A stretch of DNA of 56,146 nucleotides from Abiotrophia sp. HMSC24B09 (GTDB lineage: Bacteria > Bacillota > Bacilli > Lactobacillales > Aerococcaceae). Positions 33,533 through 42,007 of this stretch are shown one piece after another. Where the stretch lies: the NCBI RefSeq assembly GCF_001815865.1, contig NZ_KV822210.1, forward strand, positions 212,343 to 268,488, in the 5' to 3' direction. Below the pieces are notes generated by a model. The model made no database searches, had not been told where the DNA came from, and saw only the letters and a list, made by a program, of their open reading frames with translations. How positions within the stretch are numbered: position 1 is the stretch's first letter; each line of letters begins with the position of its first letter. Both the position numbers and the translations under genes were made by a program.

Positions 33533-33748
33533 ATGAACCGCGTGCGAGAATTACGTCAGAGCCGGAAACTCTCACAATTAGCCCTAGCCAAAGAGGTTGG
33601 GGTCGCCCGACAAACCATTAATCTAATCGAAAATGACAAGTACAATCCATCCTTGGATCTCTGCCTCAAACTAGCCTATGCGCTCGAGACAGATTTGAAT
33701 ACCTTATTCTGGGAGGCCGAATTGCATGAATCAACCACACAAGTATAA
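33533..33748 (+). CDS. XRE family transcriptional regulator (YozG-like)
   Basis: A 71-residue single-domain DNA-binding protein. The helix-turn-helix is complete: LSQLALAKEVGVARQTINLIENDKYNPSLDLCLKLAYAL. Such small regulators usually head operons for membrane or ABC transporter genes and control them. It overlaps the next gene by 23 bases, which suggests tight translational coupling. GAAAGAAGG precedes the ATG. The inverted half-sites around its promoter point to autoregulation. Confidence 0.9.
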   Translation: MNRVRELRQSRKLSQLALAKEVGVARQTINLIENDKYNPSLDLCLKLAYALETDLNTLFWEAELHESTTQV

Positions 33749-34313
33749 GAAATTTAGTTGGGAGAACTGGATCCGCCGCTTTTACGGGGTACAGAACTTA
33801 GACGAATATCGCATGGCCGAAATCAATAAGATTGGCAACAAGGCCTATCTGATCTTGCTGCCCTATCTTGGCTTGGCCAACGTCGTAGCTTATTTTCTCT
33901 GGTATTTCCAACCCGAGTGGGCCTTTTGGGGCATGCTTGGATCTAATCTCTTGGTTCTACTAGGACTCAACACCTATGTGGCGACCAAGGTTCATCGCCT
34001 TAAGCTAGATGCCTTAGAAGTCGAACCTAACAAGGTCCAGCAAGCCCTCAAAGACTTAGTCTGGTCGGCCCTTAAGGCGGGAATCTTCTTCGCTGTTTGG
34101 ATGCACTTTTCGCTAGCAGCCATCGGGGCCCTCTTGGGGGAAGATGGCATGGCCCATCTGACCCAGTGGCGCTACATTATCATTAATTCCTTAGGAGGCC
34201 TCTTCTTCGGGATTGTGACCTACACGGTAGGACGTCGGCGCTTGCGAGATGGCCAAGTTGGCCTAGAAGAAGACCTAGAGTCGAGTCAAGAGGAGGATGA
34301 CCATGAAAACTAA
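33726..34313 (+). CDS. DUF3278 family membrane protein
   Basis: A 195-residue protein with an N-terminal amphipathic part (RFYGVQNLDEYRMAEINKIGNKAY) typical of DUF3278, followed by four hydrophobic helices and an acidic C-terminal tail. The family is found in lactic acid bacteria next to small XRE regulators, as here; its function is not established. The start overlaps the regulator gene, so both come from one message. The tail overlaps the next small gene by 11 bases. Confidence 0.75.
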   Translation: MNQPHKYKKFSWENWIRRFYGVQNLDEYRMAEINKIGNKAYLILLPYLGLANVVAYFLWYFQPEWAFWGMLGSNLLVLLGLNTYVATKVHRLKLDALEVEPNKVQQALKDLVWSALKAGIFFAVWMHFSLAAIGALLGEDGMAHLTQWRYIIINSLGGLFFGIVTYTVGRRRLRDGQVGLEEDLESSQEEDDHEN

Positions 34314-34500
34314 CTATCTAAGATGGCTAGCCATTCTGGCAGGTATGGGCTTGATTGCCATCGCCCTGTCTCGTGGCATGGGCTACTGGCAGGAATCCCT
34401 CATTCAGATGGATTCGACCCTGCGAATTAGCATTGGCCTCATTCTAGGCCTTAGTTTCTTCGTATTTGTTTATTGGCAACAGAGAAAAAATAAGAAGTAA
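34303..34500 (+). CDS. Small two-helix membrane protein
   Basis: A 65-residue protein with two hydrophobic helices (about residues 6-22 and 40-58) and a basic C-terminus QQRRKNKK. I recognise no family. The ATG at 34297 sits directly on AGGAGG and cannot be used; the ATG at 34303 has a 6-base gap and is chosen. Its place between a DUF3278 gene and an ABC transporter suggests a subunit or chaperone of that transporter, which is inference. Confidence 0.65.
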   Translation: MKTNYLRWLAILAGMGLIAIALSRGMGYWQESLIQMDSTLRISIGLILGLSFFVFVYWQQRKNKK

Positions 34501-34524
34501 TCAGCAGATTAGGAGGTAATTCCC

Positions 34525-35268
34525 ATGATTGAATTCCAAGACGTCTCTAAAACTTACGGGGCCACTCAAGCCCTCAAAAATCTCAACCTTAGCATCCAAG
34601 AAGGCCAAATTGTCGGCCTAATCGGCCATAATGGGGCCGGCAAATCCACCACCATTAAATCCCTGGTCTCCGTCATTAACCCGACTGCAGGCAAAATCCT
34701 AGTCGATGGCTTGGACTTGGCTAGTCACCGGCTAAGAATCAAGCAAAAGATTGGCTATGTGGCTGATTCGCCAGACCTCTTCCTACGCCTAACGGCCCAG
34801 GAATTCTGGGACTTGGTGGCTGCCTCTTATGGCCTAAACAGGCAGGATTATGAAAATCGACTAGTAGATTTGCTTGGTCTCTTTGATTTTGCCAGCCACC
34901 GCTATGAAGTCATTGAGACCTTCTCACACGGTATGCGGCAGAAGGTTTTCGTCATTGGCGCTCTCTTGTCTGACCCTGACATTTGGGTTCTCGATGAACC
35001 CATGACCGGTTTGGATCCTCAGGCTGCTTTTGACCTCAAGCAACTCATGCGGGCCCATGCCGATAAGGGCAAAACGGTTCTCTTTTCTACCCACGTGCTA
35101 GAAGTAGCCGAGCAGCTCTGTGACCGCCTGGCCATCCTTAAGAAGGGGGAATTAATCTTCTATGGGACCGTGGCAGAGCTCAAGGCGGAACATCCCGACC
35201 AAAGCCTGGAAGCCATCTATTTGAATTTGGCAGGGCGTAAGGAAGAAGGCGAGTCTCATGCGTCTTAA
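34525..35268 (+). CDS. ABC transporter ATP-binding protein
   Basis: A 247-residue ATPase of the ABC-2 (drug/peptide export or EcsA-like) type. It has Walker A GHNGAGKST, a signature changed to FSHGMRQK in place of LSGGxxQ, Walker B IWVLDEPMTGLD and a switch histidine in FSTHVLEVAE. It should power the fused permease encoded next. AGGAGG precedes the ATG. The gene overlaps the permease gene by 11 bases, so the two products are made together. Confidence 0.9.
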   Translation: MIEFQDVSKTYGATQALKNLNLSIQEGQIVGLIGHNGAGKSTTIKSLVSVINPTAGKILVDGLDLASHRLRIKQKIGYVADSPDLFLRLTAQEFWDLVAASYGLNRQDYENRLVDLLGLFDFASHRYEVIETFSHGMRQKVFVIGALLSDPDIWVLDEPMTGLDPQAAFDLKQLMRAHADKGKTVLFSTHVLEVAEQLCDRLAILKKGELIFYGTVAELKAEHPDQSLEAIYLNLAGRKEEGESHAS

Positions 35269-37588
35269 AATGATATGGCAATTGATGAGAGTCAACATCC
35301 TCTATGCCGGTCAGGCTGGCGCACTCACCCGTTATCGCCAAAGACAGGCAGCTAACCCTAATAAGAAGCTAGACGTACCCATGATTCTCATCCGCCAGTA
35401 CCTACTAGTGGGAGCAATGTATGTCTTTCTCTTTTGCTTTATGAATGGCTTCTTCCAACTGGCTGGGGCACCCATTCGATTTACGGTCATTGTTTCCGTC
35501 TTCGTGCTCATGATGCTGGGACAGGGCTTTATGACTTTCTACAACGTCTTCTATGAAAGTGGCGACTTGCAAGCATATCGGCCCTATGCCTATACCGAGG
35601 GCGAAATTATGCTGGCCAAGCTCTTGTCAGCCTTGATGGTCATTCTCTTTACCATCTTGCCAGTCCTCTGCTACTTTATCCTCTTAGCTATTCAGAGCCC
35701 CGGCTTGTTGATTTTGACCTTGCCGCTAGCCCTGCTAGGCTTTAGTCTGATTCTGGCCACCATCATTTCCTTGTTGATTGTGCTGGCTCATTATTTGACC
35801 AAAACAACTGTTTTCCGTCAACATAAGCAACTAGCCTCCAATCTGCTTATGGCTTTGGTGATGATTATCACCTTCTGGGCGGTCTTCCAAATCAATGGCA
35901 GCCGGGATGATTTAAGTCATCTATCTGGCTTGGCACAGATTTTTATGCCTTTCTATGATCTGGTGATGAATCCAGGACAAATCAGTGCCTGGCTGGGGCT
36001 CTTACCTTGGCTAGCCGTCTTAGTGGCGCTCCAAATCCTCTTGCGGCTTCAAGTAGTGCCACAATTTTACGAAGCAGCCCTGACAACTTCTAGCCAATCT
36101 GGCATAGGTCAGCGTAAGAGCCGTATCTATAGTTTGGATGGTCAGGGACGTCTATCTTGGGTTAAAACCTATGTTTGGCGACTGGTAAGTGAGGGCTCGG
36201 TGCTCATGCAGGCCATCCTGATGAGTAGTATCTTCCCTTATATCTTCCTGATTGCCATCCTAGGGGGCTTGTCAGAAAAACCAGACCTGTTGGCGGAATT
36301 GGTGAAAGCTCGCTACTTGGCGCCTCTCATGCTTCTGGTCATCTTTATTGCTGGCTTTAACGCTGGCTACGGTGGCCTAGCTATGATGGGCCATTCCTTA
36401 GAAAGGGACAATCTGGCCTATATCAAGACCCTGCCAATGGATTTAATGGGCTATCTCAAGAAAAAATTCTGGTTATTAGTTGGTCTGCAAAGCCCACTGG
36501 CGCTGGTCTTATTGATTGGTCTCTGCCTCTTCTTAGGCATGGAGTGGTGGGTCATCGGCTGCTTAATCTTAACCTGGCTGGTGGTCAGCCTAGCTTGGTC
36601 TAGCTGGTCCTACAGCAAGGATTATCTGGAGCCTGTTACCCAATGGTCTAATGTCTCCGAACTCTATAGTCGAGGCAGCACCTGGGTACGGAGCATGCTG
36701 ATGCTGTTAGGTTATATTGTGACCATTGGTCTGGTCGTGGGAGAGTATGTGCTCTTGATGAAGTTGCCTGAGAGAACAGGCTATATTCACGCCCTCTTCC
36801 TGACCGCTATCTTGCTAGCAGTCGCAGCTATGATTGGGATAGTGGCCTGGCATCGCCTAGCCGTCCAAGTCAGTGGAGCCGAGGCAGTTGGCCTGCTAAG
36901 ACATAAATGGTATTACTGGCCACCAGCCATTGTCCTGGGCTTCCTAGCTATTATGTTCAGCTTGTTACCACAGGTTGTCGTCTTCAATTTAATGGCTCAA
37001 GTCGTGGGAGATCAACAGACTTACTTGATGTTGGCTGCCTTAGCAGGAGGGATTATCTTCACTGCTATCAGTCTCAAGTTCTATTACAAGCTTTCCGGTG
37101 AACATCTCAAGTTCGGCTGGAAAGACTTAGGTATTGCGCTTGTTTCTACTATTGCTATGCGGATAGTGATCATCCTGGTCTACAGTATGATGCAAGCTTA
37201 TCAACAAAAAACGGCCAATGATGTATCCTTAGGCAACGTATTAGGATTAGCCACTGAACCCAGCCTATGGATTGCCTATTTCGTTATCTCGGTAATTGGA
37301 CCGATTAGCGAAGAACTTGCCTTCCGTGGCTACTTCAAGAAACTCTTCTGTAGTAAGGGGAATTTTGGTTGGTTGGCTGGCCTGGTGTCGTCTGTGATAT
37401 TCGGTTATTTACATGGCTCTAGCACCTTCTTCGAATGGGCTATCTATGGTGGCATGGGCTTTATTTTCTACCTCAGCTTCCGTCGTCGGAATCAGCTGAT
37501 CGATTCCATCGCCCTCCATATTGGGAATAACCTATTTGTAAGTGTCATACAGCTACTTGTTTATTACGGTATCTTGCAACTGCAATAA
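35258..37588 (+). CDS. ABC-2 type permease fused to a CPBP (CAAX protease-like) domain
   Basis: A 776-residue membrane protein. The first 540 residues are a polytopic ABC-2-like permease with a GALTRYRQRQ amphipathic start. The last 190 residues form a CPBP/Abi intramembrane protease-like domain with all three motifs: SEELAFRG (Glu685, Glu686, Arg690), FGYLH and HIGNN. Free-standing CPBP proteins often serve bacteriocin maturation or self-immunity, and fusion to an exporter is unusual. With the ATPase it may process and export a peptide or lipid-linked product. That use is inference. Confidence 0.82.
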   Translation: MRLKMIWQLMRVNILYAGQAGALTRYRQRQAANPNKKLDVPMILIRQYLLVGAMYVFLFCFMNGFFQLAGAPIRFTVIVSVFVLMMLGQGFMTFYNVFYESGDLQAYRPYAYTEGEIMLAKLLSALMVILFTILPVLCYFILLAIQSPGLLILTLPLALLGFSLILATIISLLIVLAHYLTKTTVFRQHKQLASNLLMALVMIITFWAVFQINGSRDDLSHLSGLAQIFMPFYDLVMNPGQISAWLGLLPWLAVLVALQILLRLQVVPQFYEAALTTSSQSGIGQRKSRIYSLDGQGRLSWVKTYVWRLVSEGSVLMQAILMSSIFPYIFLIAILGGLSEKPDLLAELVKARYLAPLMLLVIFIAGFNAGYGGLAMMGHSLERDNLAYIKTLPMDLMGYLKKKFWLLVGLQSPLALVLLIGLCLFLGMEWWVIGCLILTWLVVSLAWSSWSYSKDYLEPVTQWSNVSELYSRGSTWVRSMLMLLGYIVTIGLVVGEYVLLMKLPERTGYIHALFLTAILLAVAAMIGIVAWHRLAVQVSGAEAVGLLRHKWYYWPPAIVLGFLAIMFSLLPQVVVFNLMAQVVGDQQTYLMLAALAGGIIFTAISLKFYYKLSGEHLKFGWKDLGIALVSTIAMRIVIILVYSMMQAYQQKTANDVSLGNVLGLATEPSLWIAYFVISVIGPISEELAFRGYFKKLFCSKGNFGWLAGLVSSVIFGYLHGSSTFFEWAIYGGMGFIFYLSFRRRNQLIDSIALHIGNNLFVSVIQLLVYYGILQLQ

Positions 37589-37593
37589 AAGAC

Positions 37594-37628
37594 AACCTCG
37601 CTCCTGAAACATAGGAGCGAGGTTTTTA
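37594..37628 (+). terminator. Intrinsic terminator
   Basis: AACCTCGCTCCT and AGGAGCGAGGTT form a perfect 12-bp stem with a 7-base loop and a T-tail. Confidence 0.93.
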
Positions 37629-37662
37629 TGCGCATAATAGACTTCCAAGCTCTAAACTATGC

Positions 37663-37668
37663 TATAAT
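37663..37668 (+). promoter_or_regulatory. Extended -10 promoter of the DUF1697 gene
   Basis: TATAAT preceded by TATGC, an extended -10 element. No good -35 is present at 17 bases. Confidence 0.5.
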
Positions 37669-37698
37669 AGGAGCTAGATAGGGAGTGACTTTAAATTT

Positions 37699-38232
37699 AT
37701 GAAATACCTTTTATTACTTCGTGGAATCAATGTGGGTGGCAAGAACAAAGTGGTCATGAGTGAACTTAGAGCTCAGCTTGAGGCTTTGGGTTATGAAGCA
37801 GTCACTACCTACATTAATAGTGGGAATGCCTTTTTCGAAACGGAGGAGCCTCTGGAGCGCATCAAGGCTAAGATTGGCGATATGTTGGCGACTTATCCTT
37901 TTACCATTTATCATGTGGTCTTAAGTCGCGATGCCTACTTGGCGGATGCCGCACAAGTGCCGGACTGGTGGCAGGAGCCCTTGGCACGTCGTGATGTGCT
38001 CTTCTACACCGATCAGGTGGATTATGAGCATATGAAGGCCCGCATTAAGGCCATGCCCCTACACGATGAAGTGGTTCATTTTGGCGACCGGGCGGTCTTC
38101 TGGGGCAAATACACGGAAAGTGAATACCTCAAGACCTCCTACCACAAGTACCTGCTCAAGGAGGACTTCTATCCGCAGATTACCATCCGTAATGGCAAGA
38201 CCTTCGATAAATTGCGGGACTTGCTAGGTTAA
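37699..38232 (+). CDS. DUF1697 family protein
   Basis: A 177-residue soluble protein. The opening KYLLLLRGINVGGKNKVVMSELR, the YINSGNAFFET motif and the late TIRNGKTFDKL segment are the hallmarks of DUF1697. Family structures show two ferredoxin-like halves; no function is known. It is a single-gene unit with its own extended -10 promoter and a strong terminator. GGGAGTGAC precedes the ATG at some distance, so translation may be moderate. Confidence 0.88.
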   Translation: MKYLLLLRGINVGGKNKVVMSELRAQLEALGYEAVTTYINSGNAFFETEEPLERIKAKIGDMLATYPFTIYHVVLSRDAYLADAAQVPDWWQEPLARRDVLFYTDQVDYEHMKARIKAMPLHDEVVHFGDRAVFWGKYTESEYLKTSYHKYLLKEDFYPQITIRNGKTFDKLRDLLG

Positions 38233-38235
38233 GCC

Positions 38236-38270
38236 CAAAAAAGAGCCGGACCCCTTAGGTCGGCTCTTTT
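38236..38270. terminator. Bidirectional terminator between convergent genes
   Basis: AAAAGAGCCG and CGGCTCTTTT form the stem; the A-run on one side and T-run on the other serve the DUF1697 gene (+) and the small membrane gene (-). Confidence 0.85.
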
Positions 38271-38272
38271 GC

Positions 38273-38596
38273 TTAGCTTAGCCAGTAGGCTAGCCAGAGA
38301 ATTAGAGACAAGCTACCACGAATGAGGAGATGACGTGCTTGGATGCGGCCGAATAGATAATGGCCGTTGAGTGGGGCGCAGACCATGAGGCTGAGCAAGG
38401 CTAGGCCTAGCCCAAAACAGGCAGGCCCGTGCGACAGCCAACCCAAGCAGGCTGCTAGGCTGGTTATCATAAGGGTCAAGGCGCAAAAGACATTAAGTCC
38501 GGTCAGCCAAGCCAGACCGGGGCGCCGGCTATGAAGGCTGGCACCCAGCATGGCTAGGGCGTAGAGGACGAAGAGACTGAGTAAGATAATTTTCAT
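38273..38596 (-). CDS. Small four-helix membrane protein divergent from merR
   Basis: A 107-residue hydrophobic protein with about four helices and few charged residues apart from SRRPG and GRIQARH loops. I recognise no family. AAGGAGG lies seven bases before the start on the minus strand. Its promoter carries the exact signature of a MerR-controlled promoter, so it is probably induced by the adjacent MerR regulator, perhaps as an efflux or stress protein. The function is inferred only from this arrangement. Confidence 0.65.
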   Translation of the reverse strand: MKIILLSLFVLYALAMLGASLHSRRPGLAWLTGLNVFCALTLMITSLAACLGWLSHGPACFGLGLALLSLMVCAPLNGHYLFGRIQARHLLIRGSLSLILWLAYWLS

Positions 38597-38626
38597 GATA
38601 GGACCTCCTTGTAGGTTACTATCTCT

Positions 38627-38657
38627 AGTAAAACCTGAGGGGCTAAGCCCCTGTCAA
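38627..38657 (-). promoter_or_regulatory. MerR-type promoter with operator dyad in a 19-bp spacer
   Basis: On the minus strand TTGACA (38652-38657) and TTTACT (38627-38632) are 19 bases apart, too far for normal RNA polymerase but right for MerR-family activators. The dyad AGGGGCTAAGCCCCT (38638-38652) fills the spacer and just touches the -35. It would fire the small membrane gene at 38273-38596. Confidence 0.75.
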
Positions 38658-38672
38658 GAGGAGGAGACCAAA

Positions 38673-39035
38673 ATGTTGCAGACGGGACAGATTGAAGCCA
38701 AATACCAGGTCAGTCGCGACACTCTGAGATTCTATATTGAAGAGGGTCTCGTGGTGCCTGATAAGGTGGCCGGCAAGTATCAGTGGTTGCCTGAACATGA
38801 GGCGGCTTTGACCAATATTTTGGAACTGCGAGCCCTGGGCTTATCGGTCAAGGCCATTAAACGCATTAAGGAATTGCATGAGACGGCTTGTGGAACCGAG
38901 ATCCAATGGCGGGAGAATTTAGCGGTTGTGGAGGAAGAGCTAGCAGATTTAGACCGCCAACAAGCTGACTTGGACCGCCGCCGGGCTTCCTTGGGCGCTT
39001 TGGCCGAGCAATTGCGTCAGCGATTAGAAGTTTAA
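38673..39035 (+). CDS. MerR family transcriptional regulator
   Basis: A 120-residue regulator. The winged helix covers residues 1-70 (VSRDTLRFYIEEGLVVPDK is the family hallmark) and a long coiled coil (about 75-118) ends the protein; no separate ligand-binding domain follows. A cysteine at about residue 75 (ACGTEI) might take part in sensing. GAGGAG precedes the ATG at 38673. It is transcribed away from the small membrane gene, whose promoter holds the matching dyad. Confidence 0.88.
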   Translation: MLQTGQIEAKYQVSRDTLRFYIEEGLVVPDKVAGKYQWLPEHEAALTNILELRALGLSVKAIKRIKELHETACGTEIQWRENLAVVEEELADLDRQQADLDRRRASLGALAEQLRQRLEV

Positions 39036-39055
39036 AACTAGGCACAATTCAAGGC

Positions 39056-39080
39056 AAAGGCCCCCTGGTGGGGCCTTTTA
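39056..39080 (+). terminator. Terminator of merR
   Basis: AAAGGCCCC and GGGGCCTTT form a perfect 9-bp stem with a T-tail. Confidence 0.9.
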
Positions 39081-39083
39081 CCA

Positions 39084-39112
39084 TTGTCCCACTAGGTTTT
39101 GCGTGGTACAAT
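39084..39112 (+). promoter_or_regulatory. Promoter of prfB
   Basis: TTGTCC (39084-39089) and TACAAT (39107-39112) with a 17-base spacer, 32 bases before the prfB start. Confidence 0.65.
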
Positions 39113-39144
39113 AAGGTGATTGACTAAACGAAGGAGCGTTGATT

Positions 39145-40258
39145 ATGGAATTATATGAAATTCGTCAATTCATTGACAAAGCCAATAACCAATTAGCTAG
39201 CTTCAGGGGGTCTCTTTGACTTAGAGGCTTTAGAAGCAGATATTGCCGACTACGAACATCAGATGTCGGCGCCTGATTTCTGGGATGATAACGAAAAGGC
39301 TCAGAAAATTATCAGCCAACTTAACTTAGCTAAGGAGACTTACTCGACCATTCATGCCTTGGAAGAAGGTGTGGCGGACATTGAAGTGGCCCTTGAACTC
39401 TATGATGAGACAGAAGATGCCGATATCTTGGCTGAAGCGGAAGGTCAGGTTGCCCAAGTCCAAGCGGACTTAGATGCCTATGAGATGAAGTTGCTCCTGT
39501 CGGGACCTCATGATGCCAATAATGCCATTCTAGAAATTCACCCAGGGGCTGGCGGGACCGAATCCCAGGACTGGGGCAGTGTGCTACTGCGTATGTATCA
39601 GCGTTGGGCGGATAAGCAGGGCTTCAAGGTAACGGTCTTGGATTATCAAGACGGGGAAGAAGCGGGTATTAAGAGTGTGACCCTGGAAATTGAAGGCCAC
39701 AATGCCTATGGCTATCTCAAGTCAGAGAAGGGTGTGCACCGCTTGGTGCGGATTTCGCCTTTTGACTCCAACAGCCGCCGCCATACTTCCTTTGCTTCGG
39801 TTGAAGTGACGCCTATGTTGGATGATACCATCGAAATCGACATCAACCCCGATGATTTACGGATTGATACCTATCGGGCTTCAGGGGCTGGGGGTCAGCA
39901 TATTAACAAGACCTCCTCTGCTATTCGAATTACCCATATTCCGACCGGCATAGTAACCCAGAGCCAGTCCCAACGTTCCCAGTTCCAGAACCGGGATTTA
40001 GCCATGGCCATGCTCAAAGCCAAGCTCTACCAATTAGAGGAAGAGAACAAGGCCAAGGAATTAGCCGCCCTCAAAGGGGAACAAAAAGACATTGCCTGGG
40101 GCTCGCAGATTCGCTCCTATGTCTTCCACCCTTACGCCATGGTCAAGGATCACCGGACTGGCTACGAAGTGGGCAACACGGGGGCTGTCATGGACGGCGA
40201 CCTCAACGGCTTTATCGATGCCTATCTCAAATGGCAAATGGGCGATTCTGCCTCCTGA
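39145..40258 (+). CDS. prfB: Peptide chain release factor 2, with programmed +1 frameshift
   Basis: RF2 recognises UGA and UAA stop codons. The reading frame starts at ATG 39145, runs 24 codons to TGA at 39217-39219, and continues in the +1 frame from GAC at 39218 to the stop at 40256-40258, giving 370 residues. The second part carries the codon-recognition SPF in VRISPFDS and the catalytic GGQ in [10 protein letters not shown]. The frameshift lets RF2 control its own synthesis. AAGGAG precedes the ATG. ftsE follows after about 100 bases. Confidence 0.96.
39205..39220 (+). other. Programmed +1 ribosomal frameshift site of prfB
   Basis: AGGGGG (39205-39210) acts as an internal Shine-Dalgarno, followed by TCTCTTTGAC, in which CTT TGA C slips to CTT GAC. 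This matches the conserved RF2 slippery sequence. Confidence 0.95.
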
Positions 40259-40356
40259 TACACAATTGACATCTCCTTGTGACCCAGTGGACGAGGGAAT
40301 GTGGTAGACTTAGAATGACCGAATTTTAGAAAAAGAAAGAGAAAGAAGGTGACCAG

Positions 40357-41043
40357 ATGATTCAATTACAACTTGTCAGCAAACAATATGACAAGGGGAC
40401 TATTGCCTTACGTGACATCAACCTCTTTATTGACAAAGGGGAGTTTGTCTACTTGATTGGGCCAAGTGGCTCCGGTAAGTCGACCCTGATGAAGTTGCTT
40501 TATCGTGAAGAAATGCAGACCCGCGGGACTATCCGGGTAGGGGACTTTAACCTCAACAAGCTTAAGGAACGGCAAGTGCCACACTTGCGCCGGACGGTAG
40601 GGGTAGTCTTCCAGGACTTCAAGTTGCTGCCTAAATTGAACGTCTACGAAAATATCGCCTATACCCTAGAGGTAACGGGCGAGAGTGGCCGGACTATTAA
40701 AGCCCGGGTTAAGGAAGTTTTAGAATTAGTGGGCCTAGCCCATAAGGCCAAATCCTATCCAAATCAATTATCAGGTGGGGAACAACAACGGGTGGCCATT
40801 GCTCGGGCTATTGCCAACCGTCCAGCTATCTTGATTGCGGACGAGCCAACTGGTAACTTGGACCCTGAGACAGCCATGGGCATTCATCGTGTCCTAGAAT
40901 CCATTCATCGCCGGGGAACCACCATTTTGATGGGGACCCATAACGATACCCTGGTGGACCACTTCCAACATCGAGTAGTGGTGCTGGAAGGTGGCCGGAT
41001 TGTCCGCGATGACCGGAAGGGGGATTACCATGAGAGCCATTAG
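40357..41043 (+). CDS. ftsE: Cell division ATP-binding protein FtsE
   Basis: A 228-residue ATPase that with FtsX activates peptidoglycan hydrolases at the septum or sidewall. It has Walker [10 protein letters not shown] at 35-43, the FtsE-type [15 protein letters not shown], signature LSGGEQQRV, Walker [13 protein letters not shown] and GTHND in the switch region. GAAGGTGA precedes the ATG. It overlaps ftsX by 14 bases. The prfB-ftsE-ftsX order is typical for Firmicutes. Confidence 0.95.
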   Translation: MIQLQLVSKQYDKGTIALRDINLFIDKGEFVYLIGPSGSGKSTLMKLLYREEMQTRGTIRVGDFNLNKLKERQVPHLRRTVGVVFQDFKLLPKLNVYENIAYTLEVTGESGRTIKARVKEVLELVGLAHKAKSYPNQLSGGEQQRVAIARAIANRPAILIADEPTGNLDPETAMGIHRVLESIHRRGTTILMGTHNDTLVDHFQHRVVVLEGGRIVRDDRKGDYHESH

Positions 41044-41920
41044 AAGTTTCTTCCGTCATATTCGCGACGGTTTCCGTAACCTCTTCCGTAACGGACTCAT
41101 GACCTTGGTGTCCATCTTCACCATGACCTTAACCTTGATTATGATTGGGAGCTTCGTGCTGATTTGGACTAACATTAATGAAGCGACGCGAAATATCGAA
41201 CAGACCTTCCAAGTACGGGTGCTGATTGACCGCATTGCGACGGAAGAAGAAGAAGCCGCACTCAAGACGCAAATCCAAGGCCTGGAGCATGTCACCGATG
41301 TGGTCTATCGCAGCAAGGATGAGGAACTAGAGCACTATAAGAAGACAATCACTTCTGACTTCGATGTCATTGAAGGGGACAAGAACCCCCTCAATAACGT
41401 TTATGTAGTCTCAGTGGATAAGGGCGAGAACCTAGATAAGGTGGCCCAGGATATTCGTAAGCTAGCCAAGGTAGAAGCTGCCAATTATGGTTCCACAGAC
41501 GTTGAGACCATTCTAGGCAACATCAATGCCGTGCGGATCGTCCTAGCCGTACTGGCCTCTATCTTCGTTGTCTTTGCGGTACTTCTGGTGTCAAACACTA
41601 TTCGTCTGACTATTTTGGCCCGCCGCACAGAAATCGAGATTATGCGCCTAGTAGGGGCAACCAAGCGCTACATTCGCGCGCCTTTCAAATATGAAGGGGC
41701 CTATATTGGCTTGATTTCGGGTCTTCTGGCCTTTGGTGCCTTGTATGGCATCTATGAAGGAGCCCATAGCTACTTGCCTGGCTTCTTAGGACTAGCTAAT
41801 CTCCAGCTGGTAGCCACCATGCCAATTCTGGCCTATGTAGGAGCAGGACTCCTGGTGATTGGGATTGTCTTAGGTCGCCTAGGGGCAGGCCGCTCAATCC
41901 GTCGTTTCTTAGATATATAA
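41030..41920 (+). CDS. ftsX: Cell division protein FtsX
   Basis: A 296-residue membrane protein with four helices: one at about residues 25-45, an extracellular loop (about 50-165) that binds the hydrolase partner, and three helices in the C-terminal FtsX/MacB domain (RRTEIEIMRLVGATKRYIRAPF is the coupling motif). The ATG at 41030 follows GGAAGGGGG inside ftsE. A longer frame from 40991 would lie in ftsE and is rejected. The partner amidase or CHAP hydrolase is not in the window. Confidence 0.94.
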   Translation: MRAIRSFFRHIRDGFRNLFRNGLMTLVSIFTMTLTLIMIGSFVLIWTNINEATRNIEQTFQVRVLIDRIATEEEEAALKTQIQGLEHVTDVVYRSKDEELEHYKKTITSDFDVIEGDKNPLNNVYVVSVDKGENLDKVAQDIRKLAKVEAANYGSTDVETILGNINAVRIVLAVLASIFVVFAVLLVSNTIRLTILARRTEIEIMRLVGATKRYIRAPFKYEGAYIGLISGLLAFGALYGIYEGAHSYLPGFLGLANLQLVATMPILAYVGAGLLVIGIVLGRLGAGRSIRRFLDI

Positions 41921-41926
41921 GAGTCT

Positions 41927-41957
41927 AAAGGACTGGAAGATATTTCCAGTCCTTTTT
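41927..41957 (+). terminator. Terminator of ftsEX
   Basis: AAAGGACTGGAA and TTCCAGTCCTTT form a perfect 12-bp stem with a 5-base loop, followed by TT. Confidence 0.9.
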
Positions 41958-41963
41958 AATATG

Positions 41964-41992
41964 AAAAAAAGCCACTAGCTTGGCTAGTGGCT
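41964..41992 (-). terminator. Terminator of the minus-strand MFS gene
   Basis: AGCCACTAGC and GCTAGTGGCT form a perfect 10-bp stem; the seven A on the plus strand are the T-tract on the minus strand. Confidence 0.9.
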
Positions 41993-42007
41993 GGGTCTTA
42001 GTTGAGG

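Noticed and set aside
39145..39262. prfB looks broken: the long frame starts only at 39263
   Set aside because: The TGA at 39217 lies in the canonical RF2 frameshift site with an internal Shine-Dalgarno, so this is programmed frameshifting, not a mutation.
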